From positions 1 to 25,877 of the forward strand of contig JADJVZ010000002.1 in NCBI GenBank assembly GCA_016716635.1: a stretch of DNA of 25,877 nucleotides, given 5' to 3'. Of this stretch, positions 1-9,996 are shown piece by piece (position 1 is the first letter of the stretch; the number at the start of each line of letters is the position of its first letter). Under the pieces are notes generated by a model that saw only the letters and a list, made by a program, of their open reading frames with translations, ran no database searches and was not told where the DNA came from. This stretch comes from Micropruina sp. (lineage in GTDB: Bacteria; Actinomycetota; Actinomycetes; Propionibacteriales; Propionibacteriaceae). The position numbers were made by a program, and so were the translations under genes.

Positions 1-976
1 AGGCGATGACCTTCGTGCACCACAGCGCCTCGGCGATCTGCTTGATGAACGTGGCCTGTTTGACCTCGATGCTGCCCATGGGGCTGGGATCCTCGATATA
101 CAGTCTTTCGAGCAGCCTGGAGTTCAGCCACGACAAGTCTTTCGCTCGGAGATCCCTCGACTTCGGCGATCACCGAGTGTCGGGACGCCCAGGTTCATCA
201 ATTCCTGGACGGTCCACGCCTGTGTTCTTCATGCCCGAAGCGTCAACGATGAGGCCGACGAGCGTTTGTTGCCTTTTTCGGCGGTCCACTCGGCGGAGCG
301 CACTTGAGATCTCGATGAGGTAGTTGTCGAGGCCGCCGGGTGTTCCATTCGGCGTAGATGCCAGCCGCCTCCGTAGGTCACCCCCACGCCCTTGAGCAGT
401 TCGTACGCCGCGCCGATGAACCCGCATGTCGGCGCAATGGATGCTGTTGTGGACGATCTTCACGTTTGGGCGTTTGCCATCGGCCCGGATCCAGGCGCAG
501 CAGGGCTCGCCGCCGAACCAGGTGAACTTTTCCAGCACTGCCGGACGCAGCTGTCCTTCGCCGCCGGGCACCATGGCTGGCCTTTCAGGGCGCCTTCGCC
601 GCCCATACGCCGCAGCCGATGAAGTTGAGGCCCAGGTCGGCCAGCTTTCTCGCGACACGTCGCGGAACAGTGCTGCCGCCGTCGATGACGATGTCGCCTT
701 TGCTCCGGCAGGCGATGAGGGGTATCGATCGCATTGAGGCGCCCGCCTGACCACTTCATGATGACCCGGCGCGACGCCCAGGAGTTCACGAACTCTTCGA
801 CCGTCTCGGGAGGCGATGAAACCAGCCTCGATAGCTCCGCCAGCACCTCTGCGGTCTTGGCGTAGGTGCGGTTGTAAAATCATGGGTTCCGAAGCCCTTG
901 CTCGCGAAGTTCGCGCAGAGATTCGGGACCATCACTGCTGTGCCGACGACCGCTGGAATCTGCGCGTTCCCGTCAA
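1..976 (-). CDS. gnd: 6-phosphogluconate dehydrogenase (decarboxylating), partial and frameshifted
   Basis: Product would oxidatively decarboxylate 6-phosphogluconate to ribulose 5-phosphate in the pentose phosphate pathway. Read across several frames, the minus strand gives family landmarks in order: an N-terminal dinucleotide-binding stretch ending NLCANFASKGF, then VEEFVNSWASRRV, KGDIVIDGG, ADLGLNFIGCGV, EGALKG, GEPCCAW, a VHNSIH segment with ADM, YLIEISSALRR, a VDASGMKNTGV-like piece, SVIAEV, EDPSPMGSIEV and finally FIKQIAEALW at the left edge, so the C-terminus lies outside the window. No single frame covers more than a fraction, so at least five indels are present. The start is uncertain; a TTG near 976 follows GGAGG. 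The same strand carries pyrC just upstream. Intact-looking motifs in every frame argue for sequencing error over decay. Confidence 0.78.
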
Positions 977-1029
977 CTCACCTCCATCTGGGTTCCCGGT
1001 CGTTGGCCACCTAGTCCTATCCGATCAAA

Positions 1030-2358
1030 TCAGAGGGTCCTGAAATTGCTGGTGCCAACAGCCAGATGAACGACAAGTTCCCGCGTTGGTAGGAGACCGC
1101 GACCGGCCCACACCGTCGCGATGACGGGGTCGGGCAGGAACTTGCGCCCGTGGTAGGGTTGTTCCTTTACATAATGGAGCGCACTTCGCCGCGTTTGATC
1201 GACCACCCCGCGGCGCCTGGGATCAGCGAGGACGAGGTTGGCCGGCTCACCCCACCGCGATCGGAGCGCCAATTGGCACGCTCCGTGTGCCACGGCGCCA
1301 TCGGCGTACGCTGGACGACCCAGCGTCGCAATCCATCCGGCCCGGTGGCGGTGACCGGGACGTCCGTGACCACACCGAGTGCCTGCCTCCAGCCCCAGCA
1401 TCCCGGGCAGAGCAACGTCGAACGGATGGTCCTGTCCTGGGGGGCGTGCGGGGCGTGGTCGGTGCCGACCATGTCGATCGTCCCATCGGCCAGCGCCTCG
1501 CGGACAGCCTCGATTGCTCGTTGGTGCGCAGCAGCGGGTTCACCGAACGCGGTGTCGTAGTGCTCCCAGCAGCGAGGTGTCGAGCAGCCAGTGGTGCGGT
1601 GGCCTCGGCGGTGACCCGGATACTCCGCTTTTGGCCCAACGAATAACCTCCACGCTCTCGGCCGTGGAGACGTGACGAACGTGCAGGCGGCTCTTCAAAG
1701 TTCAGCCACCTGAACGTCGCGCGCAACGATGATGCTCTCTCGGCGACAGCCGGCCAGCCGCCGAGACCCAGGCGGCCGGAAAGTTCCGACTCGTGGGCGC
1801 AGGCGCCGGGGGCCTGCCAGCCGGGCATCTTGGCTGTGGCGGGGCGATGACCCCGTCGAAGGGCAGGACGAGGTCAGGGGCTCGGCGCATGAGCAGCGGA
1901 TCGGACACGCAACGGCCGTCGTCGAGAAGACCCTCACGCCCGCCGACGACTTGGCCATCAGCCCGAGCTCAGCCAGTTCCTCGCCGGCCAGCCCCTTGGT
2001 GATGGCGCCCACGGCGCACCTCGCAGTGGCCTTGCCGGCGCCCAAGGTCGGCGACGAACTCGGCGGCCTCGGCGGTATCGGTGACTGGATCGGTGTTCGC
2101 CATGGCGTGCACGCATGTGCGTAACCGCCCCGCGCCCGCGGAGAGGCTGGCGCTGGCGATTCTCTCGGCGTCCTCGCGCCCCGGCTCGCGCAGGTGGGTG
2201 TGGCTGTCCACGAGCAGGCAGGGCCAGCAGGCCGTCCGCATCGATCCGGGTAGCGCCCCAGAGGGGCCTCGGCGGGTCATGAAGAGCTTCGTCCACCACG
2301 GCGAGATCGGTGCGGTGCCGTCGGCCAGCGTGGCCCCGGTGATCGGTAGCGAGCTCAC
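1030..2358 (-). CDS. pyrC: dihydroorotase, frameshifted
   Basis: Third step of de novo pyrimidine synthesis: cyclisation of N-carbamoyl-aspartate to dihydroorotate. Amidohydrolase landmarks are read in several frames: GTG start with MSSLPITGATLADGTAPI, the metal-binding VDSHTHLREPG, VHAMANTDPVTDTAEAAEFV, AVGAITKGLAGEELAELGLMA, AHESELSGRLGL, GIRVTAEATP, VNPLLRTNE, the metal/substrate segment VGTDHAPHAPQD, LGVVTDV, GEPANLVLADP and PYHGRK close to the C-terminus. The GTG start at 2358 overlaps the pyrB stop as GTGA, so the two are translationally coupled. Multiple single-base indels break the frame. The exact stop is uncertain; 1030 is the end of the last frame that carries family sequence. Confidence 0.88.
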
Positions 2359-3300
2359 GGCTGGCCCTCCTCGTCAGCGCCGCCCAGCAGGTGGTACAGC
2401 ACGCTCATTCGTACCGGCGACCCCGGCGAGCACCTGGTCGAGCACGAGGAGTTGATGGCGTCGGCGGCCGCCTTGGCTGATCTCGACGCCCCGGTTCATG
2501 GGGCCGGGGTGGCAGATGCCGACAAGTGGGGACAGGCGGGCGCGGCGTGAGCCGTTCGAGCGGAAGCTGGCGGCATACTCCCCGTGCCGTGGGAAAGAAG
2601 CCCCGGACATCCGCGCTCGCGTTGGACGCGCAGCATCAAGGACGGAGCGTCCGCCTCGTCGAGCACCGCATCAAAGTCGGAGCCTGACTTCGCAGCCCCA
2701 GGTGTCGACGCCCATCGGCAGTAACGTCGGCCGGGCTACCAGCGTGAATTTGCCGCCGAGCGTGCGCTGCGGCAGCACATTCGAGGCGGACCACGCGGCT
2801 GTGCAGCAGGTCGCCGACGATGGCGATGCGTTTGCCGGCGAAGGAGCCGCCCTCGCCGAGGGTGCGGAAGTGTTGGCGCATGGCGGAAGGCGTCCAAGAG
2901 GGCCTGCGTCGGATGCTCGTTGCTGCCGTCGCCGGCGTTGATGCACTGCGCCTTCACCCAACTGGCCGCCTGTGCGACCGCGCCGGACGATGAATGCCGG
3001 ATCACGAACGCGTCGACGCCCATCGAATCCGGGGTCATCATCGTGTCCCGCATGGATTCGCCCTTGGAAGACCGAACTGCCTGGCGGAGACGTTGATGGT
3101 GTCGGCGCTCAGCCACTGCCCGCGATCTCAAGCTGGTGCGGTGCGGGTGGAATCTTCGAAGAACAGGTTGACGATCGTGCGTCCGCGGAGGGCCGGGAGC
3201 TTCTTCACCGGCCGCTGCTGGATGGTGCATCTCTTCCGCTACATCGAGTATCGATTCGATCTCGTGGCGTTGAGGTCCGCGGCGCTGAGCAGTCCTTCAT
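2355..3300 (-). CDS. pyrB: aspartate carbamoyltransferase catalytic subunit, frameshifted
   Basis: Condenses carbamoyl phosphate with aspartate in pyrimidine synthesis. Starts at ATG 3300, overlapping the pyrR stop (ATGA) behind AGGAGG. Reading across frames gives LLSAADLN, KKLPALRGRTIVNLFFEDST (carbamoyl-phosphate loop), SSKGESMRDTMM, SMGVDAFVIRHSSSGAVAQ, NAGDGSNEHPTQALLDAF (substrate loop), GKRIAIVGDLLHSRVVR, PTLLPMGVDTWGCEV, CHPGPMNRGVEI and a C-terminus at RMSVLYHLLGG followed by TGA at 2355-2357. Length is about 314 codons, normal for bacterial PyrB. At least four indels interrupt it, yet all catalytic segments are present in one frame or another. Confidence 0.93.
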
Positions 3301-3842
3301 CGGGCTTCCTCCTTTGGACGGCGTGACTTCGTCGCCGTCCAACTCGGTCAAGCGGACACGTACCTTCTCAGACGTCGAGGTCGGCAGGTCCTTGCCCACA
3401 TAGTCGGCCCGGATCGGCAGTTCGCGATGGCCCCTATCGACCAACACGGCCAGCCGCACGGCCTTGGGGCGACCGAGATCGCGGAGGGCGTCGAACGCGG
3501 CGGCGATGGTCCGCCCGGAGTAGAGCACGTCGTCGACCAGGACGACCGTCCGACCGTCGATGGGCGTGGGACCACCGTCCGTCCGACCCGGCGCGTGGGG
3601 TTGTTGCGCAGGTCATCGCGGTACATCGTGATGTCGAGTTCCCCCACTGGGACGGCGCCGCCCTCGGTGTCGGCCATGATCCGCGCGAGGCGCCGCGCCA
3701 GCGGGACCCCCGCGAGTGGGGATGCCGAGCAGCAACAGGCCGCTCGTGCCCGCCGTTGGATTCCAGGATCTCGTGAGCCATCCGCGTGACCGCCCAGGAG
3801 ATCTCCGCGGGCCCCAGATGGTGTGGGTACGGGATCGGTCAC
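3297..3842 (-). CDS. pyrR: PyrR bifunctional pyrimidine regulator / uracil phosphoribosyltransferase, frameshifted
   Basis: PyrR binds pyr mRNA in response to UMP and has uracil phosphoribosyltransferase activity. Visible landmarks: VTRMAHEILESNGG, IPTRGVPLARRLA, ELDITMYRDDL, the PRPP loop read as VLVDDVLYSGRTI, ALRDLGRPKAVRLAVLVDRG, HRELPIRADYVGKDLPTS and a C-terminus RRPKEEAR ending TGA that overlaps the pyrB ATG. Proposed start is GTG at 3842 with GGAGG a few bases upstream; the segment between GTG and VTRM is short and contains an indel. The gene lies close behind pepN, so I see no room for a long pyr attenuator; PyrR control here, if any, would be within the short leader or at translation. 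Confidence 0.9.
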
Positions 3843-3865
3843 GCGGCTCCTCCAGTCTCGGCGCC

Positions 3866-6434
3866 CTATCTTAACCCTGGCAATGCGGGCCCGCAGGGCG
3901 TCGTCGCGGCATTCGCCGATCACCCGCGCCACCGACTCCGACAGCGGCGCCGCCGCGGCCCACGCGTCGAGCCGCGCGAGGAAGGCCGCGTCGGCCAGTG
4001 GCCGCGGGAAGAGCAGGCGGACGACATGCTGCCGCAGGACGCTCGGAAGCTCCCGCCCAATGGTCGCGCTGATCCGAGACGGCCCGCACCTGTTCGGTAC
4101 TGCTCTTTGTACGGTGTCAGGACGTCGTCTTGATCGAACTGCCAGAACGCCGCGCCACTTTCGGTAATGCGTCTCGTTGGGGGCCAGGTCGGGCCCGGTG
4201 GCCAGGTGCCAGGCGTCTGCCTTGGCGTTCTGGGTCGGACGGGCGGCGCGTGCCCCAGCGGCCTTTTCGGCGCCGCTGGACGTGTTATCGCGTTCGAGTT
4301 CGGCGGCGATGACGGCCTCGTCGGCCAGGCCGAGACGGGCCAGCTCGCTCACGAACTGCCATCGAGCGTCCGTGTCGATTTCCAGACCCTCGGGCACCTC
4401 GTGGCCGTCGAGCCACGCCTGGAGCAGGGTGGCGCCCACGTCATCGGTGACCGCGCTCGCGAGGGCTCGCGAGAAGGCGAGTCCGCGTTCTTGAGCAGCC
4501 GCGCCAGGCCGCCGGAGCAGGTGATCGTTGAGCGCGGCGCGCTGGGCCCGCGGCGCGTAGTAGTCCACGGCGGTGCGGGGCCTGCGCCAGCACGCTGCGG
4601 ACGGCCGTCTGGTCGGTCTCGGTTCCGACACCGCTCAGGACGAGATCGACGTAGTCGCTGGCGGGCAGTTCGCCGTCGCGGCACATGTCCCAGGCGGCAC
4701 CCCAGCACAGGGCGCGCGCCAGCGGGTCGTCCAGGGTCGCGATACCCGCCGTGACCGCCGCCAGCGAGGCGGCGTCCAGTCGGATCTTCGCGTAGGTGAG
4801 GTCGCCGTCGTTGAGCAAGATCACGGCCGGACGCTGCACGCCGACGAGCTCGCCCACCGCGGTGGCGGGTCCGGAGATGTCGATCTCCACGTGGCCGACG
4901 CGCGACAGGCGCCCGTCCACGAGGTCGTAAAGCCCGACCGCGAGCCGGTGGTTGCGCAGGGTCCGGTACGCCATTGCTGCGGTCTGCTGGATGGTGAAGC
5001 TGGTGAATCGTCCCGCTTCGTCGCACGCGAAGGCTGCCCGCAGGTGTTCACGCCCGCCGACTGCAGCCACTGGTCGGAGAAGTGCGAGAGGTCACGCCCG
5101 GAGGCTTCCTCGAGGGCCGAAAGCAGGTCGCTGAGCTGGGTGTTGCCCCAGGCATGGGCCGGAAGTAGGCCCGCACGCCCGCCAAGAAGGGCTCGCGTCC
5201 GACGTAGGCGACCAACTGCTTCAGGACCGAGGCGCCCTTGGCGTAGGTGATGCCGTCAAAGTTCAACTCGACGGCTTCCAGGTCGACCATGTCGGCAGCC
5301 ACCGGGTGCGTCGAGGGCAGTTGATCGGCCCGGTAGGCCCAGGTCTTGCGCTGATTGCAGAAGGTCGCCCACGGGTCGGGACCTTCTCCGGTCTTCTCGA
5401 CGATGAGCTCCTGCGCGAAGTGAGAGGCCCACTCGGCGAAGGATTCGTTGAGCCACAGGTCGTCCCACCAGGTCATCGTGACGAGGTCGCCGAACCACAT
5501 GTGCGCCAGTTCGTGCAGGATCGTATTGTCGCGGGACTCATAGGAGGCCTGCGTCACCCGCGAGCGGTACAGGTACTCGTCGCGGATTGTCACGCAGCCC
5601 GCGTTCTCCATAGCGCCAGCATTGAACTCGGGGACGAAGATCTGGGCGTAATCCCCGAACGGGTAGGGGATGCCGAAGTGCTCTTCGAAGACCTCGAACC
5701 CCGCTTGGTGGTGGTGAGAGGATCCGCTCGGAGTCGAGGTATTGCTTGATCGACTGGCGGCAACTCACCGACAAGGTCAGCGGACGATCCGCCTGCTGGT
5801 ACACGTCATAAACCGTGTGGAACGGACCCGCCACGATCGCGGTGATGTAGCTGGCGATGGGGGGAGTCGGGGCGAACTCCCAGCGCCCGATCCCGTCCGC
5901 GATCGCCGTCGGACGCACGGCTGGCGCGTTCGAGATGACCGTCCAATCGTCGGGGGCGTCGACCGTGAGCTGGAAGGTGGCCTTGAGGTCAGGCTGCTCG
6001 AACACGGCGAAGGCGCGCCGAGAATCCGCGGCCTCGAACTGGGTGTAGCAGTAGACGTTCCCGTCCACGGGATCCACGAAGCGATGGAGGCCCTCACCGG
6101 TGCGGCTGTAGCGGCACAGCGCTTCCACCGTCAGGACGTGCTCGCCCTCGGCTAGGGACAACTCCAGGTGCTCGCCGTCGTAGTCGGTGAAGTCGACGAA
6201 CTCGTGGTCCAGCACCGCGCTCAGGACGGTGTCGGCGATGAGGTTGATCGTCGTGCGTCCGGCGGAGGAGGAGAACCGAACCTCGGTCTCCGATAGGAAC
6301 ACCACGGTCGGATCGGCGAGCGCCAAACCGCCGGCACCGCGACCGGAGAGGTCGAGCCGGATGCGATAGGCCGACGTCTGCAGCAGCGCCGAGCGAGCCT
6401 GCGCTTCGTCCCGCGTGATGTTGGCTGGATACAT
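3866..6434 (-). CDS. pepN: aminopeptidase N, M1 family zinc metallopeptidase, frameshifted
   Basis: Cytosolic aminopeptidase removing N-terminal residues from peptides. Start ATG 6434 follows GAAGGGA and gives MYPANITRDEAQARS, the usual actinobacterial PepN N-terminus. The first ~290 residues are clean (YCYTQFEAADSRRAFAVFEQPDLKA is characteristic). After a frameshift near 5720 come the GAMEN exopeptidase motif (about 5602-5622), zinc motif HELAH with WFGDLVT (about 5490-5520), and the third ligand in NESFAEW. The C-terminal ERAP1-like helical region is read through further frameshifts near 5150 and 4500. The stop is uncertain: TAG at 3866 or TAA at 3871, depending on a late indel, because the frame now open at the C-terminus runs into pyrR. 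Divergent from the DsbA-like gene, as in mycobacteria (Rv2467/Rv2466c). Confidence 0.93.
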
Positions 6435-6508
6435 GGAAGGTCCCTTCGACAAGCCCCGACGCGGCCCAGCGTAGACGGTTTTCGGCTGCGATCTTGGCTC
6501 CCAGCGCC

Positions 6509-6514
6509 TATAGT
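6509..6514 (+). promoter_or_regulatory. candidate -10 element (TATAGT), likely leaderless start
   Basis: TATAGT lies 6 nt upstream of the ATG at 6521, the spacing expected if transcription begins at or next to the start codon. No Shine-Dalgarno sequence is visible before this ATG, which supports a leaderless mRNA, common in actinobacteria. I do not see a convincing -35 at the right distance. Confidence 0.4.
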
Positions 6515-6520
6515 CGCGCC

Positions 6521-7465
6521 ATGACACAAGCCGTAGATCTTTGGTTCGACCCTGTGTGCCCCTGGGCGTGGATGACCTCGCGTTGGCTGCTCGAAGTCGA
6601 GCGTGTTCGGGACGTGAAGGTGACCTTCCATGTGATGAGCCTGTCGGTGCTCAACGAGGGTCGCGATTTGCCGGAGAAGTACCAAGAGCTCATGGACTTC
6701 GGCTGGCAGCCCGTCCGCGTCGCGATGGCCGTCGAGCGCGACCACGGTCAGCAGGCGCTGCGCGACCACTACACCGCGATCGGCACCCGCTTCCATCCCA
6801 AGGATGAGCCCAGCACCCTGGCCACCATTTCCGCGGCCCTCGCGGACGTCGGACTGCCCGCCAGCCTCATTGACGCCGCCACCACGGACGCCGCAGATGC
6901 GGACCTCCGCCGCAGCCACCACGAGGGCATGGACCCGGTCGGCTTCGACGTGGGCACGCCCGTGATCCACGTCAACGGCATGGGGGGGGCCGTGGTCGCG
7001 TCCGACCTCAACTCGACGCTCGGGGTGATGATCGTCCCGCTGGCGCCCCTGGCAACCCTGGCGTCCTTGGTGTTCATGCTGCGGGTGTGCGGCGAGTCGC
7101 TTCCGGCGTTTCGGACGACCTTTGAGGCGATGGCCGCGCCCGAGCGGAGGCGCTCGCACATCATGATCGCGGCGATCGTCCTGGTCCCGTTCCTCACCGT
7201 GTATGCCTCCCAGGGGCTGCTCAAAGAGGACACCGTCTCTTTCATCAGGGACGTGACGTTGGACGAAACCGTCAGTCACTTCTTCCGGGCCCACTACGAC
7301 CGGACGCTTATCGCCGAGGGCTGGACGCTGTTTGCGATCGTGGCGATCGCCCTCGTCATCCGCAAGGTGATCGCGGGCTACGGCCTGGCCTCCAAGACCG
7401 CGGGGTGGGGTCTCGTGGCTGGTTATGTGGAGGCGTTGTGGATGGTCACCCTGGGGCCACCATGA
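6521..7465 (+). CDS. DsbA-like (mycothiol-dependent reductase type) N-terminus fused to membrane-protein sequence
   Basis: A 314-aa ORF with two unrelated halves. Residues 1-153 match the DsbA/Rv2466c-type actinobacterial thioredoxin-fold family: WFDPVCPWAW (Cys13; the position of the second cysteine is Ala16), TSRWLLEVE, FHVMSLSVLNEGRD, and DVGTPVIHVNG near 144-153, which carries the cis-Pro. The family normally continues with a C-terminal segment of about 50 residues. Here, at an eight-G run (6982-6989), the protein switches to membrane sequence with hydrophobic segments at about 165-188, 212-231 and 268-283. The stop overlaps the next membrane gene as ATGA. The fusion may be a real deletion/insertion junction or a misassembly; I would not assign one function to the whole ORF. 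Confidence 0.7.
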   Translation: MTQAVDLWFDPVCPWAWMTSRWLLEVERVRDVKVTFHVMSLSVLNEGRDLPEKYQELMDFGWQPVRVAMAVERDHGQQALRDHYTAIGTRFHPKDEPSTLATISAALADVGLPASLIDAATTDAADADLRRSHHEGMDPVGFDVGTPVIHVNGMGGAVVASDLNSTLGVMIVPLAPLATLASLVFMLRVCGESLPAFRTTFEAMAAPERRRSHIMIAAIVLVPFLTVYASQGLLKEDTVSFIRDVTLDETVSHFFRAHYDRTLIAEGWTLFAIVAIALVIRKVIAGYGLASKTAGWGLVAGYVEALWMVTLGPP

Positions 7466-8112
7466 CGAACAAGCTCAACGAGGGCCGCGATTGGATTACG
7501 TCGCGCGTGTTCATGCAGCCCTTCACGAACGCCTGGGAAGGGCTGGTCGCGGCCAAGGACCAAGCATCCGTGTGGATCAAGGTCCCCGTCGACTTCGTGG
7601 GGTCGGTGTTGTCGCAAATGGGCGACCTCATCGTCATCCCGGTCGCCTGGATGGCTATCGGCGCCATGATCTACGGGTCACGCCTGCAGGCCGCCGAGAT
7701 TCCCCTCGGACACGAGGCGATGGTGAAGCGGATCAACACCTTGCCCAATCCGGTGCGGCGCACCGCCGCCCACGTGGTGGAGCCCATCGCCACCCCGGTC
7801 AAGGACACATGGGAGGCCATCAAGCAGGTGGCGGCCGCAGGCATCGTGCCCATGGTGTTGTTCTGCATTCTTTTCGCCACGACCAACCAGGTGCGCGTCG
7901 GCATCGCCTGGATAGCGCGCTTGAGCATGGGGCCCACGGACCCCTGGCAACAAGTTGCGCTGCTGCCGTACGTCACCCTGGCTGAGCGGGTCGCCTACCT
8001 GGTGGTCACGGTCGCTCTCCTAGCCGCCGCGGTGAATCGGGTGGTGCTCTCCCCAAACCGCGTCCGCGACGGCGGAGCAGGTCAGCGTCAGTTGATCCGC
8101 AGGTCTATGTAG
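7462..8112 (+). CDS. hypothetical integral membrane protein
   Basis: 216 aa, not recognised. Starts at an ATG overlapping the stop of the preceding ORF (ATGA), so it is coupled to the membrane-protein part of that fusion. Hydrophobic segments are visible at roughly residues 50-72, 123-142 and 174-193, separated by a polar stretch rich in charged residues around 75-122. Its 3' end overlaps the end of the convergent gene (stop at 8088) by 25 bp. No catalytic motif is seen. The tight coupling suggests that the fusion's second half and this protein form a two-subunit membrane complex; this is inference. Confidence 0.75.
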   Translation: MTNKLNEGRDWITSRVFMQPFTNAWEGLVAAKDQASVWIKVPVDFVGSVLSQMGDLIVIPVAWMAIGAMIYGSRLQAAEIPLGHEAMVKRINTLPNPVRRTAAHVVEPIATPVKDTWEAIKQVAAAGIVPMVLFCILFATTNQVRVGIAWIARLSMGPTDPWQQVALLPYVTLAERVAYLVVTVALLAAAVNRVVLSPNRVRDGGAGQRQLIRRSM

Positions 8113-8700
8113 TCAGGTTCCTGATACGCCAGGATCACGTGGGTCGGCGTGACCCCTTCGGGAACTGCCACCAGCGCGACGGCCGTCCACGTCGGGGGAC
8201 GAGGAGCATCGCTCTGCACGACTTGCTCCCTGAACGATGTCGTACCTGGGGCCTTCCGCGCCCTTGGGGACGCAATCCGGCAGCCAGGTCGGATCGAACA
8301 TGTCGCCGACCTTGCCGGCCTGGGTTCCGTACTGCCGCCCCGCGTCGTCGGCGAGCCACATGGTGCAGACGTCCAGCATCGCCTTGGGATCGGCGGCCAG
8401 CGTGAGCGTGACCTGCCAGAGGACGCTGCCTGGTGCCGCACGGACCTTGCCGATCTGGGTGACCTGCGTGGCGGACTCGACGCGCGCGGTGACCTCGATC
8501 GCGGTGGAGAGCTCGGACCAATATCGATAGGTCTGCGCCAGCCGCACCGTGCCCGACGCGTCGGTGTGGGCGACGTGATACGTCCACGGCAGGTACACGT
8601 TGATGAGCCGGAAGGAGGCTGACAGAAGAGCCAAGGGTCCGATGAGCAGCAGGCTCAGGAGCGCCAAGCGGTTGCGCTGCCACCAGGTGGGTGTGGTCAC
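8088..8700 (-). CDS. hypothetical single-pass membrane protein, one frameshift
   Basis: Start GTG 8700 overlaps the stop of the upstream gene (GTGA). Sequence opens VTTPTWWQRNRLALLSLLLIG with one transmembrane helix at about residues 10-33, followed by an exported domain of about 170 residues. Near 8232-8238 the reading shifts: the first frame runs to YDIV, and the matching continuation REQVVQSDAP is in another frame, ending YIDLRIN and TGA at 8088-8090. One extra T in a TT pair accounts for it. No family recognised. It is the last gene of a three-gene minus-strand operon. Confidence 0.7.
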
Positions 8701-9287
8701 GGCGTCGTCCCAGCTTTCGGCCCTGGAAGGTCGATGGGGTCCGTGCGGGCAGTCCATGCTTTGACCGACTCGTCGGTAGCGCCGAGGGCGATGTGGGCTT
8801 CGAGGTCGCCGCCGGTGACCCCGCTCAGTTCAGATGGCACGAGGAGCGTGGCTCCGGGCACCTCGCTGGGGGGCATCTCGAAGACGAGTTGGCAGGTCAA
8901 GGGGATGCCCGTTTGAGCTGGGTTGCAGCGCGATTGGACCGCCTGTTCGTCCCCGTAGAGCCGTCCGCTCGCGGACATGACCTCGACGACATCGAGACCC
9001 TGCGGTTTGAGGGAGGGTGTCCACCGCACGCGGATCACCACGAACACACCGTTCTTGGAGATCGCCCTGTCGAGGGGGCTGGTGACCACGGTGGAGCCAT
9101 CGACCCCGAGAACCACGAGTTCGCCCGTGCGCAGTTTCACCGGTTTGCCGACCGCCCCTTGGACGATGAACGGCGCGTGGGTGACGTCGTCGGCCTTCGG
9201 CAGATGCGTGCTGACCGCCGTCCCCACGCCCAGGGCCCCCAGGACAATCACGGAGGTCAGCGCTGCCGTCCGATCCCACTTCATCAC
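8697..9287 (-). CDS. hypothetical exported protein, possible DUF4352-like Ig fold
   Basis: 196 aa. N-terminal hydrophobic segment (about residues 8-28) is a signal anchor. The rest resembles DUF4352-type immunoglobulin-like extracellular domains: a GVFVVIRVRW strand, then SASGRLYGDEQ and LTCQLVFEMP, with a single pair of cysteines that could form a disulfide. The start is GTG 9287 or ATG 9284, both within the GTGATG that overlaps the upstream stop; coupling is tight on both sides (GTGA with the downstream gene). Function unknown; exported partner of its operon neighbours is the best inference. Confidence 0.7.
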   Translation of the reverse strand: MMKWDRTAALTSVIVLGALGVGTAVSTHLPKADDVTHAPFIVQGAVGKPVKLRTGELVVLGVDGSTVVTSPLDRAISKNGVFVVIRVRWTPSLKPQGLDVVEVMSASGRLYGDEQAVQSRCNPAQTGIPLTCQLVFEMPPSEVPGATLLVPSELSGVTGGDLEAHIALGATDESVKAWTARTDPIDLPGPKAGTTP

Positions 9288-9975
9288 GTGTACTCCGTCA
9301 GGGGGAGGGTGATGGTGAGCGCGGGGGTGCTGTCCGCCCAGAAATCATGCCCGTCCAGCGAGGAGGCCCGCCAGACGTGGGAGTTGATGGTGATCGTCAC
9401 GCTCTTCGGCAATTCGGCGGCTTTGGCGTCCTGCTTCCACGCCAGCGCCAGCGGCATGGTGAGCCCCGGTTGCATGGCGGCGCCGGATACGGAGTCGGAG
9501 ATCCGGACGACTACCGGGTCGGCCTTGGCCGCGGTGGCCGGGGACCCCAGGCTGTCGAGCAGGTTGGTGGCGTCGATCCGGAAGGATTCCTTCAGCACGG
9601 GGGCACCCACGGGCAGGCGGAACTGATTGGTCACCTCCACGCTCACGATCAGATAGCGCTCGCCGGGTTTCAGCGACAGCAGCGGGATCAGCGTTTTGTC
9701 GGTCCACTTGGCCGATTTGAACCAGACGGCGAGGGGGCCTGCCGTTGCTGTCACGGACGGCTGGGCTGTCGGAAGGTCCTTTTCTGCCGTGTCGACCTGT
9801 TTCAAGCCACCTGTCAGTGCGACCATGCCCACGACCAGGAGGCCGGCGATCACGAACAGGTTGGTCGGCTTCGCCAGGTCTTTGAACAGCATCACGAAGC
9901 GAAGCAGGGGGGCACAGGGGTCTCTTCGACCGTGTCCGTGCCGGTAGTGTCCGGCTTCGTCTCTTCCCCCGACAT
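9284..9975 (-). CDS. hypothetical membrane-anchored protein, N-terminal frameshift in a C6 run
   Basis: The downstream reading (from GTG/ATG at 9895/9892) gives a 203-aa protein with a transmembrane segment at LFVIAGLLVVGMVAL and an exported domain containing SLKPGERYLIVSVEVTNQF, again like DUF4352-type Ig folds. Upstream, ATG 9975 opens MSGEETKPDTTGTDTVEETP and runs into a stop just after a CCCCCC run (9907-9912 on plus). Adding one C joins it in frame as VPPLLRFVMLF to the downstream part. I therefore take 9975 as the true start, with a homopolymer deletion. First gene of the three-gene minus-strand operon. Confidence 0.65.
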
Positions 9976-9996
9976 AGTCGGGAGTATAGGGGGGAG

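Noticed and set aside
1..6434. Left-end genes considered as pseudogenes
   Set aside because: All conserved motifs are retained across frames in five consecutive housekeeping genes; sequencing indels explain this better.
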